Assembly (NCBI RefSeq): GCF_018991925.1
Contig: NW_024722158.1
Coordinates: forward strand, 6,735,546 to 6,799,545
Source of the DNA: Homarus americanus
Taxonomy: Eukaryota > Arthropoda > Malacostraca > Decapoda > Nephropidae
Length of the DNA stretch: 64,000 bases
Reading direction: 5' to 3'
Part shown: piece after piece, positions 1-10,240 of the stretch
How positions within the stretch are numbered: the stretch's first letter is position 1
Layout of the letters: each line of letters opens with the position of its first letter
Translations under genes and position numbers: made by a program
The notes under the pieces: generated by a model
The model's input: the letters and a program-made list of their open reading frames with translations, nothing else
Database searches by the model: none
What the model was told of the DNA's origin: nothing

Positions 1-50
1 ACACTGTATAAGGAGAAAGAGAAGCCAGAAACATAAAAATAAAAACAACT

Positions 51-285
51 GAAGGAGGAGAGATAGGGGAGATAGAAGGATGAAGAAGAGATAGGGAGAT
101 AGAAGGATGAAGAAGGAGATAGGGATAAGAAGGATGAAGAAAGAGATAGGGAGATAGAAGGATGAAGAAGAGATAGGAGAATAGAAGGATGAAGAAGGAG
201 AGAAGAGATAGAAGGATGAAGAGAGATGAGGAGATAGAAGGATGAGGAGAGATAGGAGATGAAGGATGAAGAAGGGAAATAGAGA
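51..285. repeat. Purine-rich minisatellite, unit about 27 bp
   Basis: Imperfect tandem copies of a unit built from GATAGAAGGATGAAGAAG and GAGATAGG. One strand is almost purely A and G. Unit length varies between about 22 and 30 bases, so the array is old and slipped. Confidence 0.8.
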
Positions 286-501
286 TAATAAAGAAACGAA
301 GAGCTCGATCAAAGGAGAGAATAACAGTGAGATTAAGGACAAGGGAGAAGGAGAAATAGAGAGAAATTTACGCATATATAGGCAGAAGGGAGAGGAGGAT
401 TAAGTGAAGGGATTAATGGGTGAAAATCTCCTCCACTTAGTCGTTCACCGGCTGGAAGTAAAACGCCTACGCCAGCACCCATACGCACACGAGTATACGT
501 A

Positions 502-503
<2 letters not shown>

Positions 504-561
<58 letters not shown>
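504..561. repeat. (TG)n microsatellite
   Basis: About 29 uninterrupted TG dinucleotides. Shorter CA runs lie at 619-630 and 680-690. Confidence 0.97.
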
Positions 562-562
<1 letters not shown>

Positions 563-897
563 ATATGAGTTTATGAGTTGCTACTTGTACACGTAAAGGT
601 ATGCACTACTTAAGTATACACACACACACATGAGCACATACTCGTATATACACACACGCAGATTGAAATGACAAAAATACACACACACTTATACGTACAT
701 GTGTGTAGTTTGTTATTGTTCACGGACACGCATGGATAGAGAAAATATAAATAAGAACAAGAATTGAACAAAACCCAATATATTCAAAGCACAATAAGAG
801 CCTTAATTTATGAAGGTAAATTGCAGGTGTCACCGACCTCGATGTGAATGAACTAAAGAGGTGAACTTGGTGGTAATGGAGTATGCTCATGCGTGGC
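562..897. other. Low-copy stretch without a recognisable gene
   Basis: Mixed sequence with a few short CA runs. A segment at 825-870 has a TTGCAG before it and AGAGGTGAAC after it, but the open part is only about 34 bases, too short to call an exon. Confidence 0.5.
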
Positions 898-1139
898 TTA
901 AGGGATACCTAGTTCCTAATGATGTGTGTCAATTAATGGGTTAAATAATAGTGGTTGTTATGTAATGGTGTTTGTAATGGTGTTGGTTCGTTAATGGGGT
1001 TAAGGGATACCCAATTACCTAAAGGTGTGTGTCAATTAATGGGTTAAATGATAGTGGTTGTTATGTAATGGTGTTTGTGATGGTGTCGGTTCGTTAATGG
1101 GGTCAAGGGATACTCAATTACGTAATGGTGTGTGTCGAT
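898..1139. repeat. Tandem repeat, period about 102 bp, 2.4 copies
   Basis: The block starting AAGGGATAC recurs near 899, 1001 and 1104, followed each time by GTGTGTCAATTAATGGG-like sequence. Copies differ at several bases, so this is a moderately old duplication. Confidence 0.85.
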
Positions 1140-1437
1140 TATACCTGAGGCTGAGAATTATAGGTCTATATCCAGCATTCGTTATGCAGCTCGCGTAATA
1201 TACACACTTTTATTAGACTAACTTCAATACACATTTTCGTTACAATCGAAATGTAATTGTTTTTATTATTATTTTTATTAGCAATGCAAATAATACGTGG
1301 CCTATGACGAACCCTTGTGATTTCGATCTGCCCCTCTCCTCCCCCCCTCACCCCCGATCTCAAAATCCCCCCTCCCCCCTCCTCCCCACTCCTGGTCTTG
1401 GGTGAGGGGTGGAGGGGGCCATTACAAGTGACTGAGC

Positions 1438-1534
1438 CAGTTAACAGTCTAGGTGATACGTATTTTAGGTAGGAATGATATTGGATTGGTAGTGTCAGTG
1501 GACGATACAGTTAACAGTTCAGGGTGAAAGATTG

Positions 1535-1607
<73 letters not shown>

Positions 1608-1780
1608 CCCAGTTAACAGTTCAAGGTGAAACACTACTGAAAAAGTGAGTGGGTGATTGTACCAGTTAACAGTTCAGAACGAGGAACAACTAGCAATAGC
1701 CATGAAAGTCAAACCGACCTATTTAACAGTCATAAAACACCACATGCGTGCCTGACCGAAGCACCAGTTAACAGTTAAAA
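1438..1780. repeat. Cluster of spaced CAGTTAACAGTTCAG-like motifs
   Basis: CAGTTAACAGT occurs at about 1438, 1508, 1610, 1663 and 1765, with a partial copy near 1719. Spacers of about 46-103 bases are unrelated or microsatellite. The core GTTAAC is a palindrome. It may be a decayed minisatellite or a set of binding sites; the sequence alone cannot tell. Confidence 0.65.
1534..1604. repeat. Compound (TG)n-(TA)n-(TG)n microsatellite
   Basis: A TG tract interrupted by a short TATATATA segment near 1557-1566. It lies between two CAGTTAACAGT motifs. Confidence 0.95.
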
Positions 1781-2030
1781 ATCGTACTTTCTCATTTTGA
1801 CCCCCTCATTCTTCTTGAAATTTATCACAAGTTTAATTGCTTCTAACTACACGTGTCACCTCAGTTAACTGCCTGTTAATGATGACTGATGACTGGACGG
1901 AGGTGCGTGTTGGACTGTGCTTAGGCAGTCAGTCAGGATGGAGTATATTTAAGGCTCTTCAATTCCCCGCCGCTTTAATTATTGACGGGATTTGGCTCTA
2001 GTGTAGGATTGATAGTCCAATGGGGAAACA

Positions 2031-2150
2031 GGTAGGATGGTTGGTTGCTAGGGTGGACGGTAGGATGGTTGGTTGCTAGGGTGGACGGTAGAATGGTCGG
2101 TTGGTTGAGAGAATAGATGGTTACTTGGATGGATTGTGGATGGATGGATG
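2031..2150. repeat. Minisatellite of GGATGGTTGGTTGCTAG type
   Basis: Two close copies of a unit of about 28 bases, followed by degraded GGATGGATGGAT-like sequence. The strand is G/T-rich. Confidence 0.75.
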
Positions 2151-2218
2151 ATTGATAGGATGGTTGGTAGAACAGTAGTCGTCGAGGTAACTGATAAGGG
2201 CGCCATATTAGATTATTG

Positions 2219-2436
2219 ACTTTGAGCTTGACCTTATCCTCGAAACCTTGAGCTTGACCTTGAAACCTTGACCTTGAAACCTTATCCTTGAAACCTTAAG
2301 CTTGACCTTATCCTTGAAACCTTGACCTTGAAACCTAGACAATGGAACCATGAAATCTTGACCCTGGAACCTTGAGCTTGACCTTGAAACCTTGAGGCTG
2401 ACCATATAACCTCGACCTTGAAACCTTGGTACAACT
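2219..2436. repeat. CCTTGAAACCTTGA minisatellite
   Basis: Repeated blocks of CTTGAAACCTTGACC and CTTGAGCTTGACC in variable order. A 78-codon open frame on the minus strand across the array is a by-product of the repeat. Confidence 0.85.
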
Positions 2437-2570
2437 CTAACCAAAATTCAACCAGTTTTCAGCCTCTGGTCACTACTTCGTGGATGGACAAAGTTTAATT
2501 GAAATCGATTGATAAGTATTTTGTAGATAAACGGTTGAGCAACTTTTGTTATCGGCTACGTTACTGACGG

Positions 2571-2683
2571 CAGACGGACAGACAGACATACAAACAGACA
2601 GAAAACATACATACAGACAGACAGACAAACAGACAGACAGATAGATCGAAAACATACAGACAGATAGATAGATAGATATATAT

Positions 2684-2736
<53 letters not shown>
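2571..2736. repeat. (CAGA)n, (GATA)n and (TG)n compound microsatellite
   Basis: Imperfect CAGA tetranucleotides to about 2660, a short GATA run at 2662-2679, then about 24 TG units at 2689-2736. Confidence 0.95.
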
Positions 2737-2739
<3 letters not shown>

Positions 2740-2747
2740 AATATTAG

Positions 2748-2834
2748 GTCTGACGTACACAGGAATTTTCACCAACAATATTATGCCTCAACTCCTCCAG
2801 GCTCTGTGTCTACCTGTGGCTTGTGCTGGCCCAG
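2748..2834 (+). other. Candidate 87-bp internal exon (unconfirmed)
   Basis: The segment follows an AG at 2746-2747 and is followed by GTATGC at 2835. In one frame it is open for its whole length and contains the residues TGIFTNNIMPQLLQALC. The length is 87 bases, so it would be skippable without a frame change (phase 1 at both ends). There is no ordinary pyrimidine tract upstream; a TG microsatellite takes its place. I do not recognise the product. An open frame of 29 codons is common by chance, so this rests only on the splice-like borders and codon appearance. Confidence 0.22.
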
Positions 2835-2884
2835 GTATGCTTAACCATTTTATTTTATCAACAAACACGGATAATCGATACCCG

Positions 2885-2955
2885 AGGAAGGGGAGGAGAA
2901 GGAGGGAGAGGGGAGGGAGGGGGAGGGGGACTTAGGTACAAGACAAGGTGGAGGG

Positions 2956-2993
<38 letters not shown>
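2885..2993. repeat. GGGA-rich tract and (GT)n microsatellite
   Basis: Purine-rich GGGAGG sequence runs to about 2955, then about 17 GT units at 2959-2993. Confidence 0.9.
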
Positions 2994-2995
<2 letters not shown>

Positions 2996-3099
2996 AGGAG
3001 TAAGGAGCAAGGCAAAGGAACATTACAGGTGACAAAGGCAGGTGGGGGCCACTATAGCCCACGTACTTCACGCTATGATGTCCACCCTAATGACCCCAC

Positions 3100-3460
3100 C
3101 GTCACAATCACCCCCCACCCCCCACCCCCTTTCTCCCTCACAGGTAGGAATGGGGGAGGGGGAGGAAAAGGACAAATATTGAGGAAGGGGACAGGGGGAG
3201 GAGGCAAGAAGGGGAAAATAGTACTTCTCTCCCTCTTCTTTTTCCATGTACATTTCCTTCCCCTGGCTCTCCCTCTAAACATAACCCACCTACAAGCGCA
3301 CACTCCCCACCTTCATTCCTTTACCCTAAGTTTCTCTCCCTACCTCTCTCCTTCCCTCCCTCCCTCCAAAAACCATCCCCAATTCACCCCTCACCCTCCA
3401 AATAATAGCGTTTCCATTCACTCCCACAACCCCCCCCAACACTGTACTAACTCGACCATC
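3100..3460. repeat. C-rich and CT-rich low-complexity DNA
   Basis: Runs of CCCCCCACCCC near 3108-3130, a G-rich stretch at 3148-3210, and CTCCCTCC-type sequence at 3320-3375. Open frames here, such as a 198-codon one at 2948-3544, read through low-complexity sequence and match no family. Confidence 0.75.
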
Positions 3461-3811
3461 AATAAACAACCTCGACACAAAACTAGTGATGTCCTTTTCA
3501 ATTTGCCATTCTGTGCTTGGAGATTTTTTAGGTTAAACCACTAAAGATTTTGACTGGGGAATTTTTCGTGTACATAAACTATGGTAAACTTACGGGAAAT
3601 TCTCCATCACCCTCACCCCTCCCCACCTCACCTCAATTCTAACCCTCCCCGTGAAGTCTGTGAAATGCGATGGTTTAAGGAGTATTATTTATGTGCTAAG
3701 GTAAATATTTGACTAATTTCATGTTTTTTCGATGTCAATCTTTTGGTCATATTCTCAAAGACTCGTGTTGTATTTTTTCTCGTAATTAATGACGCGGTAT
3801 TGTATCTAACT

Positions 3812-3812
<1 letters not shown>

Positions 3813-3859
<47 letters not shown>
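3813..3859. repeat. (CT)n microsatellite
   Basis: About 23 CT units without interruption. Confidence 0.97.
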
Positions 3860-3862
<3 letters not shown>

Positions 3863-3933
3863 AGATCATCTCAATATTCCGGTCCTTCCCGTTATCAATC
3901 TTTCTTGATAAAGCCTTTGATTTACTTGTGTCT

Positions 3934-4166
3934 TTCCTCCTTCTCCTCTGCCTTCTTTCCTCCTCTATACCTCCTCTTCCTCCTCCTCCTCCTCCTCTGC
4001 CTTCTTCACCTCCTCCTTCTAATCATTTTCCTTCCCTCTCATTTTTCTAATTATTACTGTCGCTTCTATATCTTCTGCTCTTCCTCCTTCTCACCCTCTT
4101 CCTCCTCCTCCTCCTCCTCCTCCTCCTCATTCTTTCCAATCTTTTTTTCTTCCTCCAATCCTCTCT
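3934..4166. repeat. Homopyrimidine CCT/CTT-rich tract
   Basis: Imperfect CCT and CTT trinucleotides, with a run of CTC triplets around 4101-4128. Translation gives only serine- and leucine-rich strings. Confidence 0.85.
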
Positions 4167-4222
4167 TTTTTTCCTACAAGTTTAATATTACACCATTATT
4201 TAAGGAAGAAGACAGAATCACT

Positions 4223-4480
4223 TAAAATATATGTAAAAATACTAACTGCTGATTGGATAATGATGATATAAGATAAACAAATACTAAATGCTGATTGGTT
4301 AACTGTGATATATGTAAAAATACAAACTGCTGATTGGCTAATGATGATATAAGAGAAACAAATACTAAATGCTGATTGGTTAACTGTGATATATGTAAAA
4401 ATACTAACTGCTGATTGGCTAATGTTAATATAAGAGAAATAAATAATAAAGGCTGATTGGTTAACGTTGATACAGTCTAA
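4223..4480. repeat. Tandem repeat, period about 81 bp, with ATTGG motifs
   Basis: Three copies of a unit that contains two half-units, each carrying CTGATTGG. Six CTGATTGG motifs (CCAAT on the other strand) lie at about 40-base spacing, separated by AT-rich sequence such as ATATATGTAAAAATAC. Confidence 0.88.
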
Positions 4481-4665
4481 AAAAAAGTAGACAAATTTAA
4501 TAATAATCTTTTAATATCGTGATATATTACCTAGACCTGACATACGCTCAGTGAAAACTTTAATTAATTCATTCTCATCCAATTTTAATTTATTTTTTGT
4601 TTTTTGTTTGAACATAAAGGGAAATAAAGTAATAATGATTGAATATAGGTGCTCCAATAAATCAG

Positions 4666-4667
<2 letters not shown>

Positions 4668-4753
<86 letters not shown>
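4668..4753. repeat. (ATT)n microsatellite
   Basis: About 28 ATT units, followed by degraded ACC/ATT triplets to about 4803. Confidence 0.97.
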
Positions 4754-5034
4754 CACTACCATTCTTATTACCACTATTACTACCATTACCACCATCAATA
4801 TTAATACAAATTTTCACCATTTTACATCATCACCACAAAACAAAACAAAAATACAATGAAAGATCTTAATACAAAATACATTATTCTTAACATCATATCC
4901 TTTCTCTGTACTGTACGTTAAGATGCTCTGAGAATTGACTAAAAGCGTAATGGAGCTCAACTGGTGTGTCTGACGTAAGAGAGTTTTATATCGTAATGGA
5001 CGAGACAAATTACGAGATTTATGTTGGTAATAAT

Positions 5035-5338
5035 GACAGTTATGGTATTAGTGGTTAGTGGTGGGAGTTAAGTTGTTGTGGTGGAGGTTAGTTGTTGTGG
5101 TGGGGGTTAAGTTGTTGGGATGGAGGTGTTGTGGTGGGGGGGTTAAAGTGGGGGGGTTATTGGTGGTGGGGGTTAGTTGTTGGGGCTGGTGGGGGGGTTA
5201 GTTTGTTGTGGTGGGGGGTTAGTTGTTGGGGTGGGGGTTAGTTGTGGAGGGGGTTAGTTGTTGGGGTGGGGGTTAATAGTTGTGGTAGGGGTAAGTGGTT
5301 AATGGTGGGGGTTAGTTGTGGTGGTGAGGGTTAGTAAC
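5035..5338. repeat. G-rich minisatellite, GGTGGGGGTTAGTTGTTG
   Basis: About 15 imperfect copies of a G/T-rich unit of about 17-19 bases. Several copies contain runs of five to seven G, giving four-run clusters that could form G-quadruplexes. Confidence 0.88.
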
Positions 5339-5340
5339 TT

Positions 5341-5512
5341 ATAGACCGGAGAAAGACACTCGGTAGTAATGGTACAAAATTCCATTGGGTAAATGATACA
5401 ACTGGTGTACCGCAAGGCTCAGTACTTGGACCTATACTCTTCATGGTATACATAAACGACATTGATATAAGCGAAGGTAGCAACATTATGTAAGTCTACT
5501 GACGATACAACG
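5341..5512 (+). pseudogene. LINE reverse transcriptase fragment (palm region)
   Basis: Translation from 5341 gives IDRRKTLGSNG, then GVPQGSVLGPILFMVYINDI, the highly conserved reverse transcriptase block that precedes the catalytic box in non-LTR retrotransposons. The frame stops at a TAA right after SEGSNIM. Shifting frame continues with STDDTTI, the position of the usual [FY]ADD catalytic motif, here ruined by frameshift and substitution. The fragment is about 170 bases, against about 1.5 kb for a full reverse transcriptase domain, so it is a dead remnant. It is abruptly bounded by a G-rich minisatellite on the left and by GATAA repeats on the right. The clade (jockey/CR1/L2-like) cannot be fixed from this piece. 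Confidence 0.92.
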
Positions 5513-5605
5513 ATAAGATAAGTTAAGGTAGGATAATATGAAAAATAAAATAAGAGAAGATAAGATAAGATAAGGTAGGATACGATGAAAGATAAGATAA
5601 GATAT
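5512..5605. repeat. (GATAA)n degenerate microsatellite
   Basis: Repeated GATAA and GATAAGGTAG blocks directly follow the reverse transcriptase fragment. Confidence 0.85.
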
Positions 5606-5691
5606 ACGTTTATTTTTTATAGACTCGAAATGATTATAGAAAGACTTATATAATTTTATAGTATGGACAAAATAGGAGATGTAAGGGAGGG

Positions 5692-5694
<3 letters not shown>

Positions 5695-5731
<37 letters not shown>
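5695..5731. repeat. (GT)n microsatellite
   Basis: About 18 GT units. Confidence 0.96.
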
Positions 5732-5732
<1 letters not shown>

Positions 5733-5823
5733 TATTTTATTTCATTCTCGCTTCCAGTATAGCATTAATGTCAACAGTGTACGAGTTAAACAAATAAGCA
5801 CTTTATATCCATTTCCTGTATAA

Positions 5824-5995
5824 CGCACTCACCCCCACAACACACTCACCACCACAACACACTCACCCCCACAACACACTCACCACCACAACACACTCAC
5901 CACCACAACACACTCACCATCACAACACCCACACCACTACAAACACACTCACCGCCACAACACACTCACTACCACAACACACTCACCACCCCCCC
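5824..5995. repeat. 19-bp minisatellite, CACAACACACTCACCACCA
   Basis: About nine copies, several exact, with a degraded copy near 5925-5940. Confidence 0.92.
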
Positions 5996-6160
5996 ATCAT
6001 ATATCCTCCCAGCTGACCTATGTCAACACAGACCTGACATTCAGTGCCAATATTCCTCTCAACCACAAAAGATAAATGCTGGTATATTGGCATTTGTTTC
6101 GTGTCCAATAAATTCCAGCATTCGTCACCAACTGCGTACATGGTGTGTCCGTATCTATGG

Positions 6161-6245
6161 CTGTGGTGGTGGAGTGGTTATTATACTCGGGTTAACACTA
6201 GCGGTACCCTGGTTCGAGTGTTCATGTACTGGTATAAGATATTTC
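6161..6245 (+). mobile_element. tRNA-like SINE head, degraded
   Basis: TGGTGGAGTGG at 6167-6177 fits the internal pol III box A. GGTTCGAGTGT at 6211-6221 fits box B except for its last two bases, and the spacing is tRNA-like. TTAACAC in the middle resembles a Val-AAC anticodon loop, but the stem does not pair. No mature tRNA can fold, so this is a SINE remnant or tRNA pseudogene. Confidence 0.4.
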
Positions 6246-6289
6246 TATAGATTTTTTTTTTTTGGGGGGGAAATGTGGAAGAGGATCGG

Positions 6290-6735
6290 TAGAATGGGAG
6301 GGAGTCATGGGATTGGATATTATGTAGGGTGGGAGGGGCAGTCATGGGGTGGAAGAGGAACATTAGAATAGGAGGGTTCATGGGGTTGTGGGGGAGGAGG
6401 GTCATGCTATGGGAAGGAGAGAGTGAGATAGAATGAAACGGGTCATGGGCTGGAAGGATACAGTGAGAGAAAATGAGAAAGGGTTTATGGGATGGGAAAG
6501 ACAAAGTGAGAGAGAAAACGAGAGAAAGGTCATGGGATAAGAAAGAGAAGGTGAGAGAGAAAGAGAGAAAGATGGGAAAGAAAAAAAGGGAGATAAAATG
6601 AGAAATGGGATCATGAGATAGGAAAGGAAATGTCAGAGAGAGAAGGAATGAAAAGGGTCAAGAGATAGGAAAGAGAAAGTGAGAGAATAAATGAGAGAAA
6701 GTGAGAGAATAAATGAGAGAAAGGGAGAGTCATGA
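6290..6735. repeat. Purine-rich minisatellite, unit about 50-60 bp
   Basis: Degenerate copies each start near TCATGGGAT and continue with AGGAAAGAGAAAGTGAGAGA. The copies grow longer and more divergent toward the right. Confidence 0.8.
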
Positions 6736-7020
6736 AATAAGGGAGGAGACAAAACCACTCACTCGTTATAAAAAACACGTCTTGTGGCGAGGCAAAATTA
6801 CTCCCAAAGTTTAAATCCTTTAATGAATAAATTACGTAACACACTCCAAACTCCTTAACGAACCACTAACTCATTGTTAATCCCCCTCAACCCCCATAAA
6901 CCTTAGCTAAAATATATATATTCATAACAGCCTCTCAACCCCTCGTTAATGAGCCCGAACAGGTCATTAACGAAGACGCTAACGACAGGTCGCTTTCATC
7001 ACCTGGTAACGGCTTTCGCG

Positions 7021-7123
<103 letters not shown>

Positions 7124-7194
7124 CCATTTACCTCAGAGTACACAACTACTTGGGGTAATTCGGTAGTTAAGGTCGTTAGCTGGTGTAAAGGATT

Positions 7195-7440
7195 CTTGGG
7201 GGTTGGGAGAGAGGAAGGAAAGGGCGGATGGAAGGGAGGGAGAAACGGAGGGATAGAAAGAGAGAGGAGAGTACAGATGGAGGAGAGGGAGGGAGAGGTA
7301 TGGGGCGGAGGGATAGAAGGAGGGAGGAGAGGACGGATAGAGGAGATAGAGGGAGAGGTGGGGGGCTGAGGGAAGAAGGATTAGAGGGAGGGATGGAGGA
7401 AGGGAAGGAGGGATAGAGGCGAGGTAGGGAAGGAGGGAGC
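7195..7440. repeat. GGGA-rich homopurine tract
   Basis: Two or three repeats of a unit of about 60-70 bases with GAGGGAGAGGTATGGGG-like sequence. The two strands are almost completely purine or pyrimidine. Confidence 0.8.
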
Positions 7441-7544
7441 TGACCAAACACAACCAAAATATAACCTATTCCACGTGACCCACATAACTCCTCCATCCAC
7501 CACTACGTCCACCTCTCCACATCTCCTTTAAATTCCTCCCCCTG

Positions 7545-7690
7545 CTCCATTTTCCTCCCCATTCCTTCCTCTTCCCTTTTCCACCCCATTCCCCTCTTTC
7601 CTTTTCCTCCCCATTCCCTCCTCTTCCCTTTTCCACCCCATTCCCCTCTTTCCTTTTCCTCCCCATTCCCTCCTCCTCCCCTCTCCCAGG
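7545..7690. repeat. Homopyrimidine tandem repeat, period about 52 bp
   Basis: TTTTCCTCCCCATTCC and CTTCCCTTTTCCACCCC alternate through nearly three units. It is a mirror-type homopyrimidine tract. Confidence 0.85.
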
Positions 7691-7844
7691 CCACTGAATG
7701 GAAAAATTTACACCAGATTTTCGATTTTTTACTTACTTGCAATAACATAAAATCGGTCTCGAAAAAAAATCTGAAGAGCAAGATCAGAGTGGAAGTATTT
7801 CAGTGGCCAGGTAGAGTATGAAATATTTAGTGAGGGTAGGTAGA

Positions 7845-7985
7845 AGGCCCATCAAGGTAGGCCGGGGAGGGAAGGAGAGGAGGGAGAGAGAAGGGTATGG
7901 AGAGAGAGGGGGCAAAGAGAGAGCGAGGGGGGCAGGGGGAGAGGATGGGGGGGGTGAAAGAGGAGGGGAGGGGGAGTGGAGGCTA
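7845..7985. repeat. GGGA-rich homopurine tract
   Basis: Simple purine-rich sequence without a clear period. Confidence 0.75.
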
Positions 7986-8039
7986 GTCAGGGTTTTGGGT
8001 CCTTTCATCTATATATTTAGTGAGACATATAAACATTTA

Positions 8040-8350
8040 GCTAGTTCATTATAAACTTCTATCTTGTTCAGTTTAAACATTCAGCACTTTAGTTAAAGCA
8101 CTCTGCCTGTCTGAGTTCAACATTCAATATATCAATAAAAATTAAATCTAATTCAACAGTTAAATCTCCTGTTTTAAAACTTAACCAGTCTTATTTTAAC
8201 ATTCAGCACTCAAGTCAATCGCTTAGTCTATATGAAACATTAAACATTCTAGATAAAACACTCGGTCTCTCTGATTTAAACATTCAACACTTCAATCAAA
8301 AAAATGTATTCTAAGCATTCCAATCAAGCACTTTGCCAATCTAAATAATA
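8040..8350. repeat. Degenerate tandem repeat around TTTAAACATTCAGCAC
   Basis: Five or six diverged copies of a block of about 50 bases: AACATTCARCACTT, then a TCAAKYA-like linker, then GCACTCTGCCTGTCTGA. It is AT-rich, unlike the flanking G-rich arrays. Confidence 0.7.
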
Positions 8351-8516
8351 CATCCAGACAGATCGTAGTAAAAGAATCATTCACGTAACATTTAAAACAA
8401 AACTTAAAACGAGGAATAAAAAAGATTGACTCACTGTGTGAATGTTTATTTAAGCGGCGTCTGTAATTTAAACATTAGGGAGTATCCCCTTCATCACTCA
8501 AGCCGGGTTAGAGTGC

Positions 8517-9115
8517 CTTAAGGGGTGAGGGAGAGGGGGAGGGGGAAGGGGAAGTAGAGAGGGGGAAAGGAGGGTTGTAGGGTAGTTGAGGAAGGAAGAG
8601 GAGAGGAGAGGGGAAAGGAGGTTTGGGTAGTTGAGGAAGGAAAGGGAGAGGGGAGAGGGGGAAAGGAGGGTTGTAGGGTAGTTGAGGAAGGAAAGGGGGA
8701 GAGGGAGAGGGGGGGAAAGGAGGGTTGGGGAGGGGTAGTTGAGGAAGGAAGAGGGGAGAGGGGAGAGGGGGGAAAGGAGGGTTAGGGTAGTTGAGGAAGG
8801 AAGGAGGGGAGGGAGAGGGGGGAAAAGGAGGGTTGTAGGGGTAGTTGAGGAAGGAAGGGAGGGGAGGGGGTGGCGACAAAGGTGTGACTAGGGGATGTAG
8901 AGGTGTAGGGAGGGAAGGATCTAGTGAGGGGAGAGAGGGAGGGAGGGGAAAGATAAAGGGGTATGGTAGAAAAGGGGGGTACAGGGGATCAAGTGAAGGG
9001 GAAGAGAGAGAGGGGGGATAGGGGTAGAAGGGTTTAGGGAGGAACAAAAAGGGGTAAGGAGGAACTAGTGAGAAGAGAGAAGGAGAGGTAGGGAGGGGTC
9101 AAGTAGGTGTGGAGA
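8517..9115. repeat. G/A-rich minisatellite, unit about 55-65 bp
   Basis: Copies of GTAGTTGAGGAAGGAAG followed by GGGGAGAGG-type sequence are clear from 8575 to 8870. From 8900 on the purine bias continues with less order. The 179-codon open frame on the minus strand is proline-rich repeat translation. Confidence 0.85.
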
Positions 9116-9422
9116 GGTGAGACATGTTCAAGACTTAGGATTCTATTATACGTCCAACATAAATCTCCCTCCCACGCTGATTATCGACGTTGCCTGGGAG
9201 TAAATCGCCACGCAGAGTCTCCGGTTAATCCCCTCAAGAAAATCCATTGAACTGATGGTCCTTTTAAGGATTACGAGGCCCGGGGGATTTTTTTCTTTCA
9301 TTCTTTCTTTTTTTTTCTGTTTCTCTGGCGGATTTGTGGCCTCATTATGTGTGAGGGAAGACCTGGATTAACTGCATTAAACAAGAAAACTGGGGCATTA
9401 AACAAGAAAACTGGGGCTTCTA

Positions 9423-9426
<4 letters not shown>
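9116..9426. other. Mixed sequence, no gene seen
   Basis: Ordinary base composition at 9130-9280, then a T-rich tract with TTCTTTCTTTTTTTTT at about 9295-9318. A short direct duplication, GCATTAAACAAGAAAACTGG, occurs twice near 9374 and 9394. Confidence 0.5.

Positions 9427-9468
<42 letters not shown>
9427..9468. repeat. (CT)n microsatellite
   Basis: About 21 CT units. Confidence 0.96.
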
Positions 9469-9473
<5 letters not shown>

Positions 9474-9603
9474 TGTGGTAAATGCCTTTTCTTTCTTCTT
9501 CTTTTTTTTTTTTGGGGGAGCTTTAAGACTTAAGGATGAATGTCTCTCAGTAATGGATGACTTGTGAAGATGAGATGGACAGGAAATCTCTCTCTTTCTC
9601 TTT

Positions 9604-9705
9604 CACACACACACACACACACACACAGCTAACCCTCACCATTTCCCCAACCACCACCACCCCTTACTACCATCACCCCTCACCACAATACCCCTCACCA
9701 CAATA
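9604..9705. repeat. (AC)n and CACC-rich microsatellite
   Basis: About 12 AC units, then imperfect CCACCACC and CCCCTCACCACAATA blocks. Confidence 0.85.
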
Positions 9706-10240
9706 GAGATATCAAAATAAATAAAAGTGACAGTGTTCAGAGCAATGTATCAATATCCTCAAATCCAATATGGACAAACGTCGCTGATAGAATTGATATC
9801 GTGTACAGTACGTAAAAGATAGCACACAAAAATACATTTACATTCTCTGAAAAAAAAGACAAAATAACAATGAAATTCTGGATGCACTGGATAACAAAAT
9901 AATTTGTGAAAAAATTGCATCATGTGTCGGAAAAAATTACATTGAAAAGCAAAGAAAACGAAAAAAATTGTATTCGATTTATTTTTATAATGTGTGTGTG
10001 TGTGTGTACATATTGTAGAAATTATGAGGCACTGAGTACTAGAATAATTTCACGAACAAAAAAATAATCTCACTCCGGCAAAAATTACATTAAAACTCCA
10101 GAGAAAAACATTATTTTAGCAGAAAAAAAATGGAATCTAATGTAAAAACTTATCAACTTCTCCTCTGTTGTTTTAGTGTTTTGTTAAATGTATTGAAGGA
10201 TTAAGTTGTCCTTATTATTGGGGATTATTACGTCTATGTT
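9706..10240. other. A-rich stretch with diverged AAAAATTACATT blocks
   Basis: AAAAATTACATT occurs near 9933 and 10080, and similar AAATTGCAT near 9913, within A-rich sequence. A short GT run sits at 9991-10008. No open frame of interest is present. Confidence 0.5.
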
